DNA of 64,000 nt, from assembly GCA_002812745.2 (NCBI GenBank), contig NCSJ02000174.1, forward strand, positions 1-64,000, in the 5' to 3' direction. The notes beneath the pieces are model-generated. The model did no database searches and had not been told where the DNA came from. It was given only the letters and a program-made list of their open reading frames with translations. The position numbers and the translations under genes were made by a program. Source of the DNA: Scytalidium lignicola (Eukaryota; Ascomycota; Leotiomycetes). Positions 36,713 to 46,961 of this stretch are shown piece by piece; position 1 is the stretch's first letter; each line of letters starts with the position of its first letter.

Positions 36713-37813
36713 CTATGCTAAAGGTACCATACCCCTTCTACTAGGGTGTATGCCACTTCCATGATCTGAAGTCTCATTCTTTGCCCATTTGGCTTTCTCC
36801 TCCTCTTGTATTCGCCGTATTCGCTGCTCGTTCAACTTCTGATTTTTCTCTTGGATTTTAGCTCTTCGATCTTTCGCATTACCACCGCCCCCAGCCCTAT
36901 TAACAGTTAGTTAACCTATATACAGGTCGAAAGTAAAGAGCACATACGTAAGCTCGACATTAATCTTCCGTGGAGGCGATATGCCATCATCAAACATGGA
37001 ATGATGGTATAGCTTCAGACAAGTTTTCATATGATCGTAGCCCTCAAATTCCACAAACGCACATCCCTTTGATTTTGTAGGATCATCCTTCTGCGTGAGA
37101 TGCCGTACTTCAGTTGGTTTGACGGCTTTGAAATGATCTTTTATAGAATCTTGAGTCGCGCTGAAAGGAAGATTCCCTAACTCACAGATTAGCAGAGCTA
37201 TGCTTTCTAACATATATGGACACCTACCAATAAAAACAATGAATCTCGGAGCTTTGTTCTTGTCCTTTTCATAGGTGCTACGATCTGCTCGACCACCACT
37301 AGTAGGCTTCTTATTTTCTCTGCGAATCTCATTTTTCTTTTGGCTTTTTGTATCCATATCCATGGTATCACCGGGAGAAACATCAGCTTGAAAGGATACT
37401 GAGGCCTCCCCGGAAGACTGCTTCACACCATCCGCAGCCTCTCTTGCTTTCCGCTCAGCCTTTCTCTCTTTCTTTGACTTCTTTACTGCGGCTTGCTCTT
37501 CTATTTGCGTCTCACGAGTTGTGCCTACTAGGCCATCGTTCCTAATCTCTTCTCTTGACAACAGTTGCTTCTTCGATTCTCCTCCATTCTTGAGGCTAGA
37601 TAATCCAGAGTCTATAGTAGATGCTTCATTCGTTGAGATAACAGTCTTATTTGTATCTATTCTTCTCTTATTTTTCTTCGTAAGCGGAGCCGTAGGTTCT
37701 TCAAGTTCTTCATCGTCATTACCAGGGATGTCAGGGATAGCATCTTCTAGTTTGCGTTTCTTGGCTTTTCTTTCTGCTGCCGAAGAATATGAGTGTTTCC
37801 CAGAATTCCCCAT
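36713..37813 (-). CDS. NOP6: Nop6-like nucleolar RRM protein
   Basis: Three exons: 37813-37228, 37176-36948, 36896-36713, 332 residues. Residues 1-190 are Lys/Glu/Ser-rich with nuclear-localisation-like basic runs ('KKNKRR', 'KKSKKERKAERK'). One RRM follows: RNP2 'FIVFIGNLPF' and RNP1 'KGCAFVEF'. The C-terminal helix is highly charged ('RRAKIQEKNQKLNEQRIRR'), the layout of Nop6, a small-subunit (90S) ribosome biogenesis factor. The first intron (51 nt, GTAGGT donor) is a multiple of three without a stop, so its retention would insert 17 residues inside RNP2-helix 1. Start 37813 (MGNSGKH) is chosen because the upstream extension has no ATG. Confidence 0.8.
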
Positions 37814-38418
37814 GTTTGTGAATAAAAACCAGTTGATATCTTGGATCAATTAAGTAGCAGATATAACAATTTCTTTCACTTGCAATCGCCGATTAAATTT
37901 ACGATTTCCTTATCGATAAAGTCACATGATCGATAATGCCCATGTTAGTCACGTGGACGATGTTATACAACATTGGCACAAAAACAGCACTACAGGGACG
38001 TAACTAGGATATCTATTCTATATCTATCTGTATTTTCATAGCATATTGAAGATATCTACAACTATTCAACATTCTGTACTTGATACATGCTTCGCGTCCA
38101 GATTTATCGGTTGAAATAAAATATATACACGCTCTAGGCCATAAATTATATGCAATTCATATATCAACAGTTTTAATATCTGGAGGCATTTTAAAGTGAG
38201 GATTTGAGTTTTTAACGTAGTCTCGGAGTCCTAGTCACCCGGAGTCAAACGCATATCTTGATGACTTAACCAAGGCCTTTTACTGTACAGTACTGTAATG
38301 AATTTGTACTCGGTTCTCGAAGTTGTCTTATTATTGCAGCAGGCTTTTCGGGAAGTGCTTGGATCTGAAAAATACGTCAGCAGTAGGATCCAGGGCCAAA
38401 AAATTCCTCGCAAGTCGC
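37814..38418. other. AT-rich spacer between NOP6-like and CMS1 genes
   Basis: 605 nt with several TATA-like runs and a ctgtacagtactgta palindrome at 38283-38297. It contains the NOP6-like promoter and CMS1 terminator. No gene seen. Confidence 0.45.
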
Positions 38419-39415
38419 CTAGAAAAAGAGCAAGTGGATCCCATTTTCTGCAGAACCTAATCGATTTCTGAGATCGCTTTGCCCTAAAAGTAGAGTTAGA
38501 GGAACTTGCGTCTCTCGCATCTCCAAAATTCCCCTCTTTTTCTGATCCATGTAGGATGCATCTATTACTATACGTTCCAGCCGGTCAATTGCTAAAGCGC
38601 CTGGGGCTATGAGTTAGAGGCATTTCAACGAAGCAAACCGATGATAGACGAACCTTGCTCAATTAAGTCTTTGAGACGTGTTGGAGTACCCACAGCTATA
38701 CCTGTTCTTGTGGACTTAAGGAACTTGATGGAGTCTTGCATCTTGATGTGCTTTGCAAATAATTTTGCTATTTTGACATCCTTCGCCTGAAATTTACGAA
38801 GAGCCCTATGACAGTTAGAAAACGGTATTTTAATGTCAAGAAATTCCTTACCTAGCTACATCTGCTGCTCTCAGACCTGCAGCAGTTACAACAATGGTAT
38901 GTGGCGAACCATTCTTCTTAGATGCCGACCACAATTTTGTTGTATTGCTGGAGAAGTGTTCCAAGAACGACGATAGATTGTCTAGACCTCTTGGTCTTTT
39001 AAACTGTGTGGTATCCTGAATTGATTTTGCTGGATGCCGCAATTTCTCAGCACTATTATCTACAGTACCAGTCTTATGATGTGTTTACCTACCGGGAATG
39101 TATTTGTCTTCTAATTCGACAGAACTTAACTGATCCTCGAACCGTCTCGTTTGCTGGGCAACATAGTCTGCAAGGAGTTGGTTGTCCATAGCTGCAATTG
39201 CATTGTTGATACCACCTTCACCGCTTTCGTCCTCTGGAACGGTTGTGGACTTTGCTTTCTTATTACTCTTCGATCCCGTAGTGAGCTCTTGACCTTTATC
39301 TACCCCTCGCTTTCTCNTTTTTTGGTTCTATATTTTGGACCGAGGATACTTGTGGACTTGGAGAGCGAGTTTGGCGCTCAATAAGAGGCTCTTGCAGGGA
39401 AGTTTCTATTGTCAT
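38419..39415 (-). CDS. CMS1: CMS1-like small-subunit processome protein
   Basis: Four exons (39415-39093, 39059-38852, 38805-38654, 38600-38419), 287 residues if the N at 39317 is ignored. The N sits in a lysine codon run; leaving it out restores 'EPKKRKRGVDKG', an NLS-like stretch, and without that correction the frame hits TAA at once. Family features are 'LLADYVAQQTRRFE', 'LEDKYIP', 'FKRPRGLDNL', 'SPHTIVVTAAGLRAADVARA', 'TGIAVGTPTRLKDLI' and 'ERIVIDASYMDQKKRGIL', a helicase-like RecA fold without the catalytic Walker A motif. CMS1 is part of the 90S pre-ribosome (U3 snoRNP) and was named as a suppressor of Mcm10. The first intron is only 33-36 nt by any splice choice I can find, the weakest point of the model. 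Confidence 0.88.
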
Positions 39416-39682
39416 TTTTGGGCTTGTAGGGTAAAACTTTTATCTTTAAAAAGTATAATTCTACGTCACTTTCTAGGTAGTGTTTGCTTTGTTTGCCACG
39501 GAATACTTCATGTTGCAACCCTCACCGCCTCCCAATATAAACTAGCCCCGCGAGCCTCGCTGCGTCACGACACTTTAATACGCGTCGGGGAACTAATAAT
39601 AAGTCACCTTTGACGAGCTTTCGCGCACGAAACCACAAGATGGGTTGTATCTTTGGCTTGTGCACAAATTTTGTCTTCTAAA
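39416..39682. promoter_or_regulatory. Compact bidirectional promoter of CMS1 and CENP-T
   Basis: 267 nt between two divergent ATGs. It must serve both genes. It contains a gcgtcacgac/acgcgtcgg segment (39565-39592), including an ACGCGT element at 39579-39584 that matches the MluI cell-cycle box (MCB) used by MBF in fungi. Confidence 0.5.
39579..39584. promoter_or_regulatory. MCB-like element ACGCGT
   Basis: A perfect ACGCGT palindrome about 100 nt upstream of the CENP-T ATG. MBF complexes in fungi recognise this sequence in G1/S genes. A single short match, so only suggestive. Confidence 0.4.
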
Positions 39683-41358
39683 ATGTCTACCCCCCAGCCT
39701 TCACGAAGTAATACAGAGGTGCCTGGGAATATGGAGTTAAATGACTTGGCCAATGATAACATACCTCGAGATCCAAGCGGTACCCAAGATTCAATTACCA
39801 AAGGAACCCCATATAACACTCTCCGCCAGCTTGCCAACATTGCCTCAAAACCATCAACTCCTCCTCGCCGCGTTCCTAATTTCGGAACTCCCTCAGCTCA
39901 CAGAGCGATTCGCCGGACTCCCGCAGTCCAAGTACGAACTCCGGGTGGTGCTCAGAGATTAGGTGGCTCAGCAAGAAGAACTGCTGTGCTTACTCCGCAC
40001 GGAAGAGCAGCTTTAAGAGAGCTTGAATTACGAAGATCTGGTCTCACACCAGGAAAGGATCGAAGGCGCAGTGGTAGACAGCAGAGAGAAACACCCCGAG
40101 ACGTCCTCAGGGCCCTTAGCAGAGTTCTGGCTCCGGTCACGCAACCAATTGAACCATCTCCACAGACAGTTGATGTTACTAGGAACTTAAATTTTACTGC
40201 GCAGGAGGACTTCGATGATGGATCTGATTTTGAGCGGCCAAGACTTTCGATCCCGTTAGGAGAAGAGGACGATGATAGTTTGCTCCTTCCACCTCCAATT
40301 GCAACAGGACTAGAGGATGATAATTTCACTGCACAATCAATTGAGCTTCCTCGGCGGGCAACTAACGATCAGCGGTTTGCAAGATTGTCTAGAAGCAGTT
40401 TTGGAAGCATTAGAAGCGATGGTATGCAGGATGTGACTGAAACTGGCCTTGTAGATTTGGCAGTAAATGCATTTGAGTCTAGCTTTATTCCAAATGATAT
40501 CGAGGAGGACGCAGCGCAGATTACTAGTATAATCATGCCTGAAGGGTAAGTCTGGCAGTATGAAGTCTATATATCGAGTATCTCTAATGAAAACAGGGAT
40601 AGCACAGAGAATTTGAACTTAACGGTCGCATCTCATCGTGCGCAATTAGCATCAGCTAGGCACAGCGATATCAGGCCAGCAATACTCCTAGGAGACGATA
40701 ACGATACTACATTCCAATTCGAAATACCTCCAAGGGACATTTTAAATAATCAGCAGGCTGATCCAACTACTGTAGAATCTAGTGAAGAGGAAAATGATTC
40801 TGAGATTGAGCAACTGACGAATGGGCCTAAAGATACCGGATTACGATATTCCTTAAACGACGAGGCTTCAAATGAAGTGCGGCATAGGGTAATCAAAAAG
40901 AAGTCCATCAAGATTTCAAAGCATGGAATCCAATATCCATCGTTACCAGTTGGCACAGTCAAGAAGCTTGCGACCACCTTTGCGCGAATTGGTGGGAATA
41001 GCAAAGCAAAGATCAGTAAAGATACGCTTGGTGCCATATTACAGGCTTCAGATTGGTTTTTTGAGCAAGCTAGTGATGATTTGGGTGCTTATGCAAAACA
41101 TGCTGGCCGCAAAACTATTGATGAGAGTGATATTATGACGCTAATGAGCAGGTTCGTATCTGCACTCTTGAAAGACAATATTCTATACAAAATTTAACCT
41201 TGCACAGACAACGCCAAATAAATCCCAATGCCACCCCATTTTCTCTTGCTCAAAGGTACTTACCACCAGAGCTTTTGCAAGAATTACGCGTCGCTCCCTC
41301 ATCGAGGGTCAAACGCAGTCGACAGCTAGAAAGACTTGACGAGGAAGAGGAGGATTAA
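39683..41358 (+). CDS. CENP-T (Cnn1/Cnp20-type) inner kinetochore histone-fold protein
   Basis: Three exons: 39683-40545, 40597-41151, 41208-41358, 522 residues. The long N-terminus is Ser/Thr/Pro- and Arg-rich with many SP/TP sites ('SKPSTPPRRVPNFGTPS'), as expected for the arm that binds Ndc80 after CDK phosphorylation. A central acidic part follows. The C-terminal histone fold is about residues 400-500: 'LPVGTVKKLATTFARIGGNS', 'SKDTLGAILQASDWFFEQAS', 'AYAKHAGRKTIDESDIMTLM', then the typical CENP-T two-helix extension 'RYLPPELLQELRV'. It would pair with CENP-W (and S/X) on centromeric DNA. The ACGCGT element in the shared upstream region fits cell-cycle-linked expression. Confidence 0.88.
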
Positions 41359-41402
41359 AGCTTATTGGTAAAATACAGTGGACATGATTAATGATTAACG
41401 TT
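41359..41402. terminator. 44-nt convergent gap between CENP-T and SHY1
   Basis: Two stop codons face each other 44 nt apart. Transcripts must overlap, and each gene's polyadenylation signals probably lie inside the other's 3' UTR or last exon. Confidence 0.6.
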
Positions 41403-42536
41403 TTACGACCATTCCTTTGTTTGTCGTACACGGCGGGCTATATCTGCGGGGGGTTTCTTTACTACCATCCAGAGCATAACTGATGTAGCTGCTGCGAGAG
41501 CATACCTGCATTGTCTTGATTAGAGATGCGCCAAAATTATTTGGGGTAGATGTAATAGCCACTTTAGATTATTCACCTACCATGTAAATATGTATTGTGC
41601 ATGATTATTGCGAAGGTTGACCTCTGCTGGCCTTCCAATAGGGATCCCTCGGGCTTCTCGATCCCAGACCGTCAGTAGATCAGGTTCTGGCAGGTAATGT
41701 CAGCAGTCGTCCGTCTCAGTTGGACGGGGTTACAAACCCAATATTTCTTCGATCCAGACGGGTTGACTGTTCGATAGCCTTGCCATCTGTACAACATCCG
41801 GGAAGTAGAACTCCTTTGCCTCTGGGTTATTCTCTGGGGTGAACATATTCTTTTTCAAAGGCTCTCGCAATAGACCTTCAACAGTCACTTGGCCTTGAGG
41901 AAGGCTGTCCTGTCGATCCGATTGCTTTTTGAACTTCTTTGATATCCATCCTCGACACACAAGAACCGTAGTCCCGTCACCATCCCTCTCCAATGGAGTT
42001 ACAACTTGATACCCGTCCTTACCATCGCGAATGCGGGGACCAATTAACATCTCCTGGTCATGCCTGAAGTGACCCGTTGCATATATTCTGCGATAATCGA
42101 AGTCTTTAATAGCATTGGGATCGATATGAGGGGGTAGTGGTAGAGGATCTCGTACTAATCGATCTTCGAATTTTGCAATCATCTTGGACTTCCAGTCTAA
42201 TCGCTGAACTTGCCATGTGCCTAGAGCAAATGCCGTTACTGGAATGAGTGCTAGTTGAAAAATCAGTAAGTACACCTCCAAGTTTAACTGGTGGCACTTA
42301 CCTAGCACAATGAGGCCGGGCCCATGTCTCCTTCCAGCACGAACGAGGTTCGGCGGATTATCAATAATTGATGTGAAATTTGGGTCGTCTCCAGCCTGCC
42401 TCAGTTGTCTGGACGTCTTGGAAATTTGTCTACATGTCAGGTAGGAGGGTGGAGTTGAACAACAGAATTTGTTTGCAACAATACGAGTGATCCCACTGAC
42501 TTGTTTGATCCGCCGATACTGAGAGGGACTATTCAT
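41403..42536 (-). CDS. SHY1: SURF1/Shy1 cytochrome c oxidase assembly factor
   Basis: Four exons: 42536-42302, 42250-41738, 41686-41581, 41505-41403, 318 residues. The basic N-terminus looks like a mitochondrial presequence. Helix 1 is 'LIVLALIPVTAFALGTWQVQ', followed by the SURF1 hallmark 'WKSKMI', 'YRRIYATGHFRHDQEMLIGPR' and 'RDGKDGYQVVTPLER', and 'VLVCRGWISK'. The third exon encodes 'TVWDREARGIPIGRPAEV' and 'NNHAQYIFTW', and the fourth completes helix 2 'YALAAATSVMLWMVV' and a basic tail. It is an inner-membrane protein acting in heme a insertion into Cox1. Its stop codon is only 44 nt from the CENP-T stop on the other strand. Confidence 0.95.
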
Positions 42537-42749
42537 GATCACCTTTTGTCCTGTTCTTATCTAGACATTTGGATACTAGCTGAACTTTAACCTGGACTTA
42601 TTGGCAGGTTAACATACGAGCGGGTACATTTTATTGATGTTTGCTCTTAATGCAAACAGATGTCAATCCACCTCATAGTGTATCTACTTGTAATCGTGAG
42701 ATGTATCTTATAAGCAAAGATACTGTACCTAATTCTACCTAAACTAAAT

Positions 42750-44474
42750 ATGTTTTATGATGGGGATTTACAAAGTGGCATTAGCAAAGCCATGCAAGAA
42801 TCAAAACTGGTTGCTTGCTTTGTAACTGGTAATTAGTACTCATTGTTGTATTGTTCTATGCTCACTAAGTCGGGTTTCTAGATGACGGCGATGAGAGCAT
42901 CCTCTGGGAACAGGATTTCCTAAGAGACCCACCAGTTAGTTGCAGCTGACAGTAATATATAACATAGACAGCTAATATGCTGCTAGGTGATGAATGCATT
43001 ATTAGAGCAAACTGTCCTCCTGCGCCTTACGGCTAATTCACAAGAGGCTGCGTATCTTGCTGCGATTTTCCCACTACCTAAAACTCCTACATTAGTTATT
43101 ATTCAGTAAGTTCTGCTTTCTATGTTTCATAGTATTTATTTCAACCAAATACGGTTATCTTCACTATCCAATTGGAGAAATATATCAAGTTTAGTTCTTA
43201 GTAATGTCATCTTTCTTCCATTGGAGAACCTATGCTAAAGATTCATAGAAATGGGGAACTAAAAGAGTACATCACAAGTGGAACTTCCAAGGTGGAGTTT
43301 GTAAATCGTGTAGACAATGTGCTACAAATTACGCGTATGAATGAACGTGTGCCTTCATCATTGTTAAGTGATGCTGGCCATATATCGACAGATTCGAGCT
43401 TACAAACAACACGGGGAACGGACATCGCTGAGAGCACGTCCTCATCTTCATCTCAAGCTTGTGGATCCTCCAATCCTGTTATCCCTCCTGATGGACAAGC
43501 CCAAGCGCCGCAAAACTCAGAAAATATTGTTGATATGGAAAGGAAGAAGCAAGAGCACAGTACTGGTAAAACTACGAGCTATCCAGAAAACAGTACCACA
43601 ACTGAAACGCAGCCGAATGATATCCCAGCTACGGAAAACAGTACAGATATAGAGTATGCGCTGATTCAGAGAAAACGATTGCAAGTGGAGAGGGAGGAGA
43701 GACAGCGTATTCTCAGGCGTGTGGAGGACGACAAAATCGAGCGAAGAGAAAGAGAGACCAAGCGCAAAGCTGAAGCCAGTCTGGAAAACGGTGGGGAAAA
43801 TAATGGTGCCCTCTTAAGAAGTGAAACTACCAGTAATCCTCAAAAACCACAAACCAAGTTGCAACAGTGCGCTATACAGGTAAGGCTGTTCGATGGACAA
43901 ACTATTCGTTCAAGATTTCCTACTACAGGGTCTCTTCGTATGGATATTAGACCATGGATTGATGCACAACAACAAGACACTGGCGGTCGAGCATACACCT
44001 TTAAGCAAGTTTTAACACCATTGCCGAATAAGAATATCACAATATCCGAAGAAGAGCAGAGTCTGGCGTCGCTGGGACTCTGCCCAAGTGCTACTTTAAT
44101 TCTCGTACCTATTAAAGGATATGTAACTGCGTTCGAAAGTAGCAGCATTGGAGGGTTGGTTACAGGAACCATTTCTACTGGGTATAGCTTGCTATCTTCA
44201 ACTTTCAACATGGTTACTGGGTTAATGGGAGGGCTGTTCAGAATCACGTCCTCTCCAGCTCAAGACACTAGCGACACAGTCGAAGCTCACCCCCGTATAC
44301 CGCTTGGAGTCAACGTGAGAACGCTGAGAGATCAAGAAAACCCTCCAGGAGACCAGCAATTTTACAACGGGAACGCAGTATGTATTGTGATCTTCTTACC
44401 AATGATATGACACTGACAAGATACAGCTCAACTTTGAGCCACGGAGATCTTCACAAGAATACGAGACGGACTAA
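42750..44474 (+). CDS. UBX-domain protein with N-terminal UAS/thioredoxin-like domain
   Basis: Five exons: 42750-42828, 42882-42934, 42987-43105, 43249-44377, 44427-44474, 475 residues. Exon 1 begins 'MFYDGDLQSGISKAMQES', with 'LVACFVTDDGDESILWEQDF' to 'TPTLVIIQNGELKEYI', a thioredoxin-like UAS domain as in UBXN4/Ubx proteins. The Ser/Glu-rich middle has a coiled coil ('RKRLQVEREERQRILRRVED'). The UBX domain is about residues 300-385: 'AIQVRLFDGQTIRSRFPTTG' to 'LASLGLCPSATLILVPI'. A short hydrophobic stretch after it may dip into a membrane. UBX proteins recruit Cdc48/p97; with this layout a role in ER-associated degradation is likely. The 143-nt intron 3 has an alternative acceptor that would break the frame. 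Confidence 0.87.
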
Positions 44475-44657
44475 ATTAGGCAAAACTTCGAAAATAGTAG
44501 GAGCTAGATTTTATAAGTTCGGCATTAAATGGAGAGATCGGAGAAGGTCATGTCTATAAGTTGTATTCCAGAGCGGATTTCTGTTCTGCAATGTATGTTA
44601 TGATATTGTACAATTTTAATACCAATAATGGTAAACCTCTCATATTCCAAGCTGGTA

Positions 44658-45246
44658 TTAGTATTGGCTAGCAGCAGCTTGGCACGCTTTCTGTTGCAAT
44701 GCATTAGTTTTACTAGCTGTGGACTAGAAGATCCATGGAGGGTACCCACCAGTTGTTCTAAATACCACCCGCAAATCTGCATGTTGCCCTGATTCTCGTC
44801 CAGGCACTTGGTGAACTGTTTTGCGTCTGTCTCACAACTTCGCGGGCCCCAGCTAGAGGATTGGCTCTGCTCTGAACTTTGAGCAGCAACTGAACTGGGA
44901 TTTTGTTGTTCAACTGATTGGCCCGATCCACCACTAAATAAGCCTCCGATTGCGTGTCCTATTGATGAACCAATTGCGACGCCACTGAGTCCGATTAGTA
45001 TATAAGCCTTGAGACTTTGATGAGGTATTCATGCACTTACGCTGCAGTGCTAGCCATCTGGCCAAGGAGGCCAGGGCCTGATGAAGTTTGTGCCGGAGGT
45101 GCAGGAGGTGCACTGGCTGGTGGGTGTGCTGGAGGGTATGCCGACGTAGTCGCTGGGCGAGTTTGTTGCATTGGAGGAGCGGGACGTGCTGGCGCTACTG
45201 TAGGTCGAGAAGGAGCTCGACCGCCGGATCTGCTTTGACGAGCCAT
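44658..45246 (-). CDS. MIX17: Mix17/CHCHD2-10-type twin CX9C protein
   Basis: Three exons: 45246-45041, 44984-44750, 44690-44658, 157 residues. The first 55 residues are Arg/Pro/Ala-rich, typical of a mitochondrial targeting segment. A Gly/Ala-rich hydrophobic piece 'GVAIGSSIGHAIGGLF' matches the CHCHD2/10 central helix. The CHCH fold is 'CETDAKQFTKC' and 'CGWYLEQLKAC', two exact CX9C motifs, the second completed by the 33-nt last exon. It is an intermembrane-space protein oxidised by Mia40, in the family of yeast Mix17 (Mic17). It ends convergent with the UBX gene, 183 nt away. Confidence 0.93.
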
Positions 45247-45891
45247 GGCGAGTTATATAGGCTAGATATCGTGCAGCGTTGTGTTAAAAAAGGTTGATTT
45301 GGATGGAAGTTTTCGAAGAATTAGTCTCGGAGTTCGAGAAAACATATTCGATAAGTACGCTTAAAGCTTCCTCGGCTGTAGTGCCGTATCGAAATAGCTC
45401 CGCAGGGACCACCTAATTTGGATGTTCTTTTTCCATTTGCTTCTAGGAGATAGAAGCTACCTCTGTACCGCATGGTGATTTACTTGCACAAGGGAATTTA
45501 GAATATTAATAGCTAGGGGGTCTTTCATGAGAGAGTTAAGTTTAGATAGTTCTACCTACGCAGTTGTATCGTCGTCATTCACTGAGAAGTGTATCTTACG
45601 GATCTAATCCGTAGCAGTAACTGATCAAAGGGATATGTTTCTACTTTCTCCAGGGAGGTGCTTTCTGATCATGTCTGTTCCATGCTCATTTTAGTGCTAG
45701 ATGTATCCCCGTGTATCTCTTCGTAACTCAAGGATACGCTGACTTAGCGTAGGTTATCCATAGTCACCAGAGTCAAATTTTCCTTTTGAATCATAGAGTC
45801 ATTAATAACCTACTCTATTATTCGGGTTTTGGATACCATGTAGCTCCTTTGTTTGATCAATATGACATAAGATGAAATGAGAGCCATGATT
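45247..45891. other. Spacer between Rrp47 3' end and MIX17 promoter
   Basis: 645 nt, no gene recognised; MIX17 promoter on the left side and the Rrp47 terminator on the right. Confidence 0.45.
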
Positions 45892-46670
45892 CTAGCGCAA
45901 GTTGGACGGCTTGTTAGTCTTGGATCTCCTCTTATGACCACCCACTTTTTCTCCTCCAGATCCGTCTATTTCGTCTCTCGGCTTTTGACGACTGCCATCA
46001 TCTATCGAACTAGCAGAATGTGAATTAGAGCTCGAATCTGACGCTGGCGTCGGAGATGCATGAGCTTCAGCGCCTATTTCATCAGCTTTCCTTTTTCTCG
46101 ACAACTCCTGGAATCTTATATGGGATCGAGCTCTCTCTTTCGCCTGCAGTTCAGCTTTTTGCAGCTCTACTTTATCATTACCTGCCTAGTTTATGGTGTT
46201 AGAGAAAACAAAGGGTAAATAAAATTGGAATGTCCAATTAATGGCCAGCTGAGAATTCTCTTCTTACCAGCCCTGATGCAATAAATCTATTAGCAGCTTG
46301 CTTGTCTAGCTTTAATTTTCCTTTCTGTACCACCGGAGTCTCAGCAGCAGTAATCTTAGCGAAATACTCTTTTACTCGTGTGAGTTCCTTGAACACTGGA
46401 TGTTCTCGTGCTTTAACCCCATTAAGTCTCAGATATGCTAGAGAAGGACGTTAGCTTTAGATTATAATTAATGGGGAAAGAAGACAGACAAAATAAGAGT
46501 GACTCAATAGCATATGTAACGAGGACATAGAGCTTAGCTCTATCCATCAACGGCAATTTCGATGCTCTTTCGAAGAGTGGGGTTTTAACGATCGGCTGAA
46601 GAACATCTTCCAAATCGTCAAGCTCATCATCCAGTTGCTCTATTTGAGCAACTAACTCTGTTGTATCCAT
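45892..46670 (-). CDS. LRP1: Exosome cofactor Rrp47/Lrp1 (C1D family)
   Basis: Three exons: 46670-46490, 46437-46268, 46185-45892, 214 residues. The Sas10/C1D domain takes up the first half: 'QIEQLDDELDDLEDVLQPIV', 'LPLMDRAKLYVLVTYAIESL' and 'SYLRLNGVKAREHPVFKELT', then 'RVKEYFAKI'. The C-terminal half is Ser/Lys-rich and ends in a basic RNA-binding-like tail 'GGHKRRSKTNKPSNLR'. Rrp47 binds Rrp6 in the nuclear exosome and acts in rRNA, snoRNA and tRNA processing. The first donor GTCTGT is weaker than its neighbours, but the junction 'ESLLFSYLRLNG' is the family sequence. Confidence 0.9.
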
Positions 46671-46961
46671 ATTACTGTGTGGACTTTTCAATCGTTATGA
46701 ATTAGGTAGGTTGGAAGTCAAGAACTGCATACACTAGCGTCGGGAAAACTTCGGCCATAATTTTGCGACCAAATTTGTTTGATCCGAGTCTATGCTACTA
46801 ATTACCTTTGCTAGATTAAAAACCAATGCCCAGAAGGCATCGTTACAACGAATCTTGGAATCACACCTTTTATCTTTGTGAACGCCAGCATGCTTGGATC
46901 TTGTCAGTTTAGCCGCTGCTGAATCGTGAACCTTTTCCCTACCCTACGGAGCCTGCCATGA

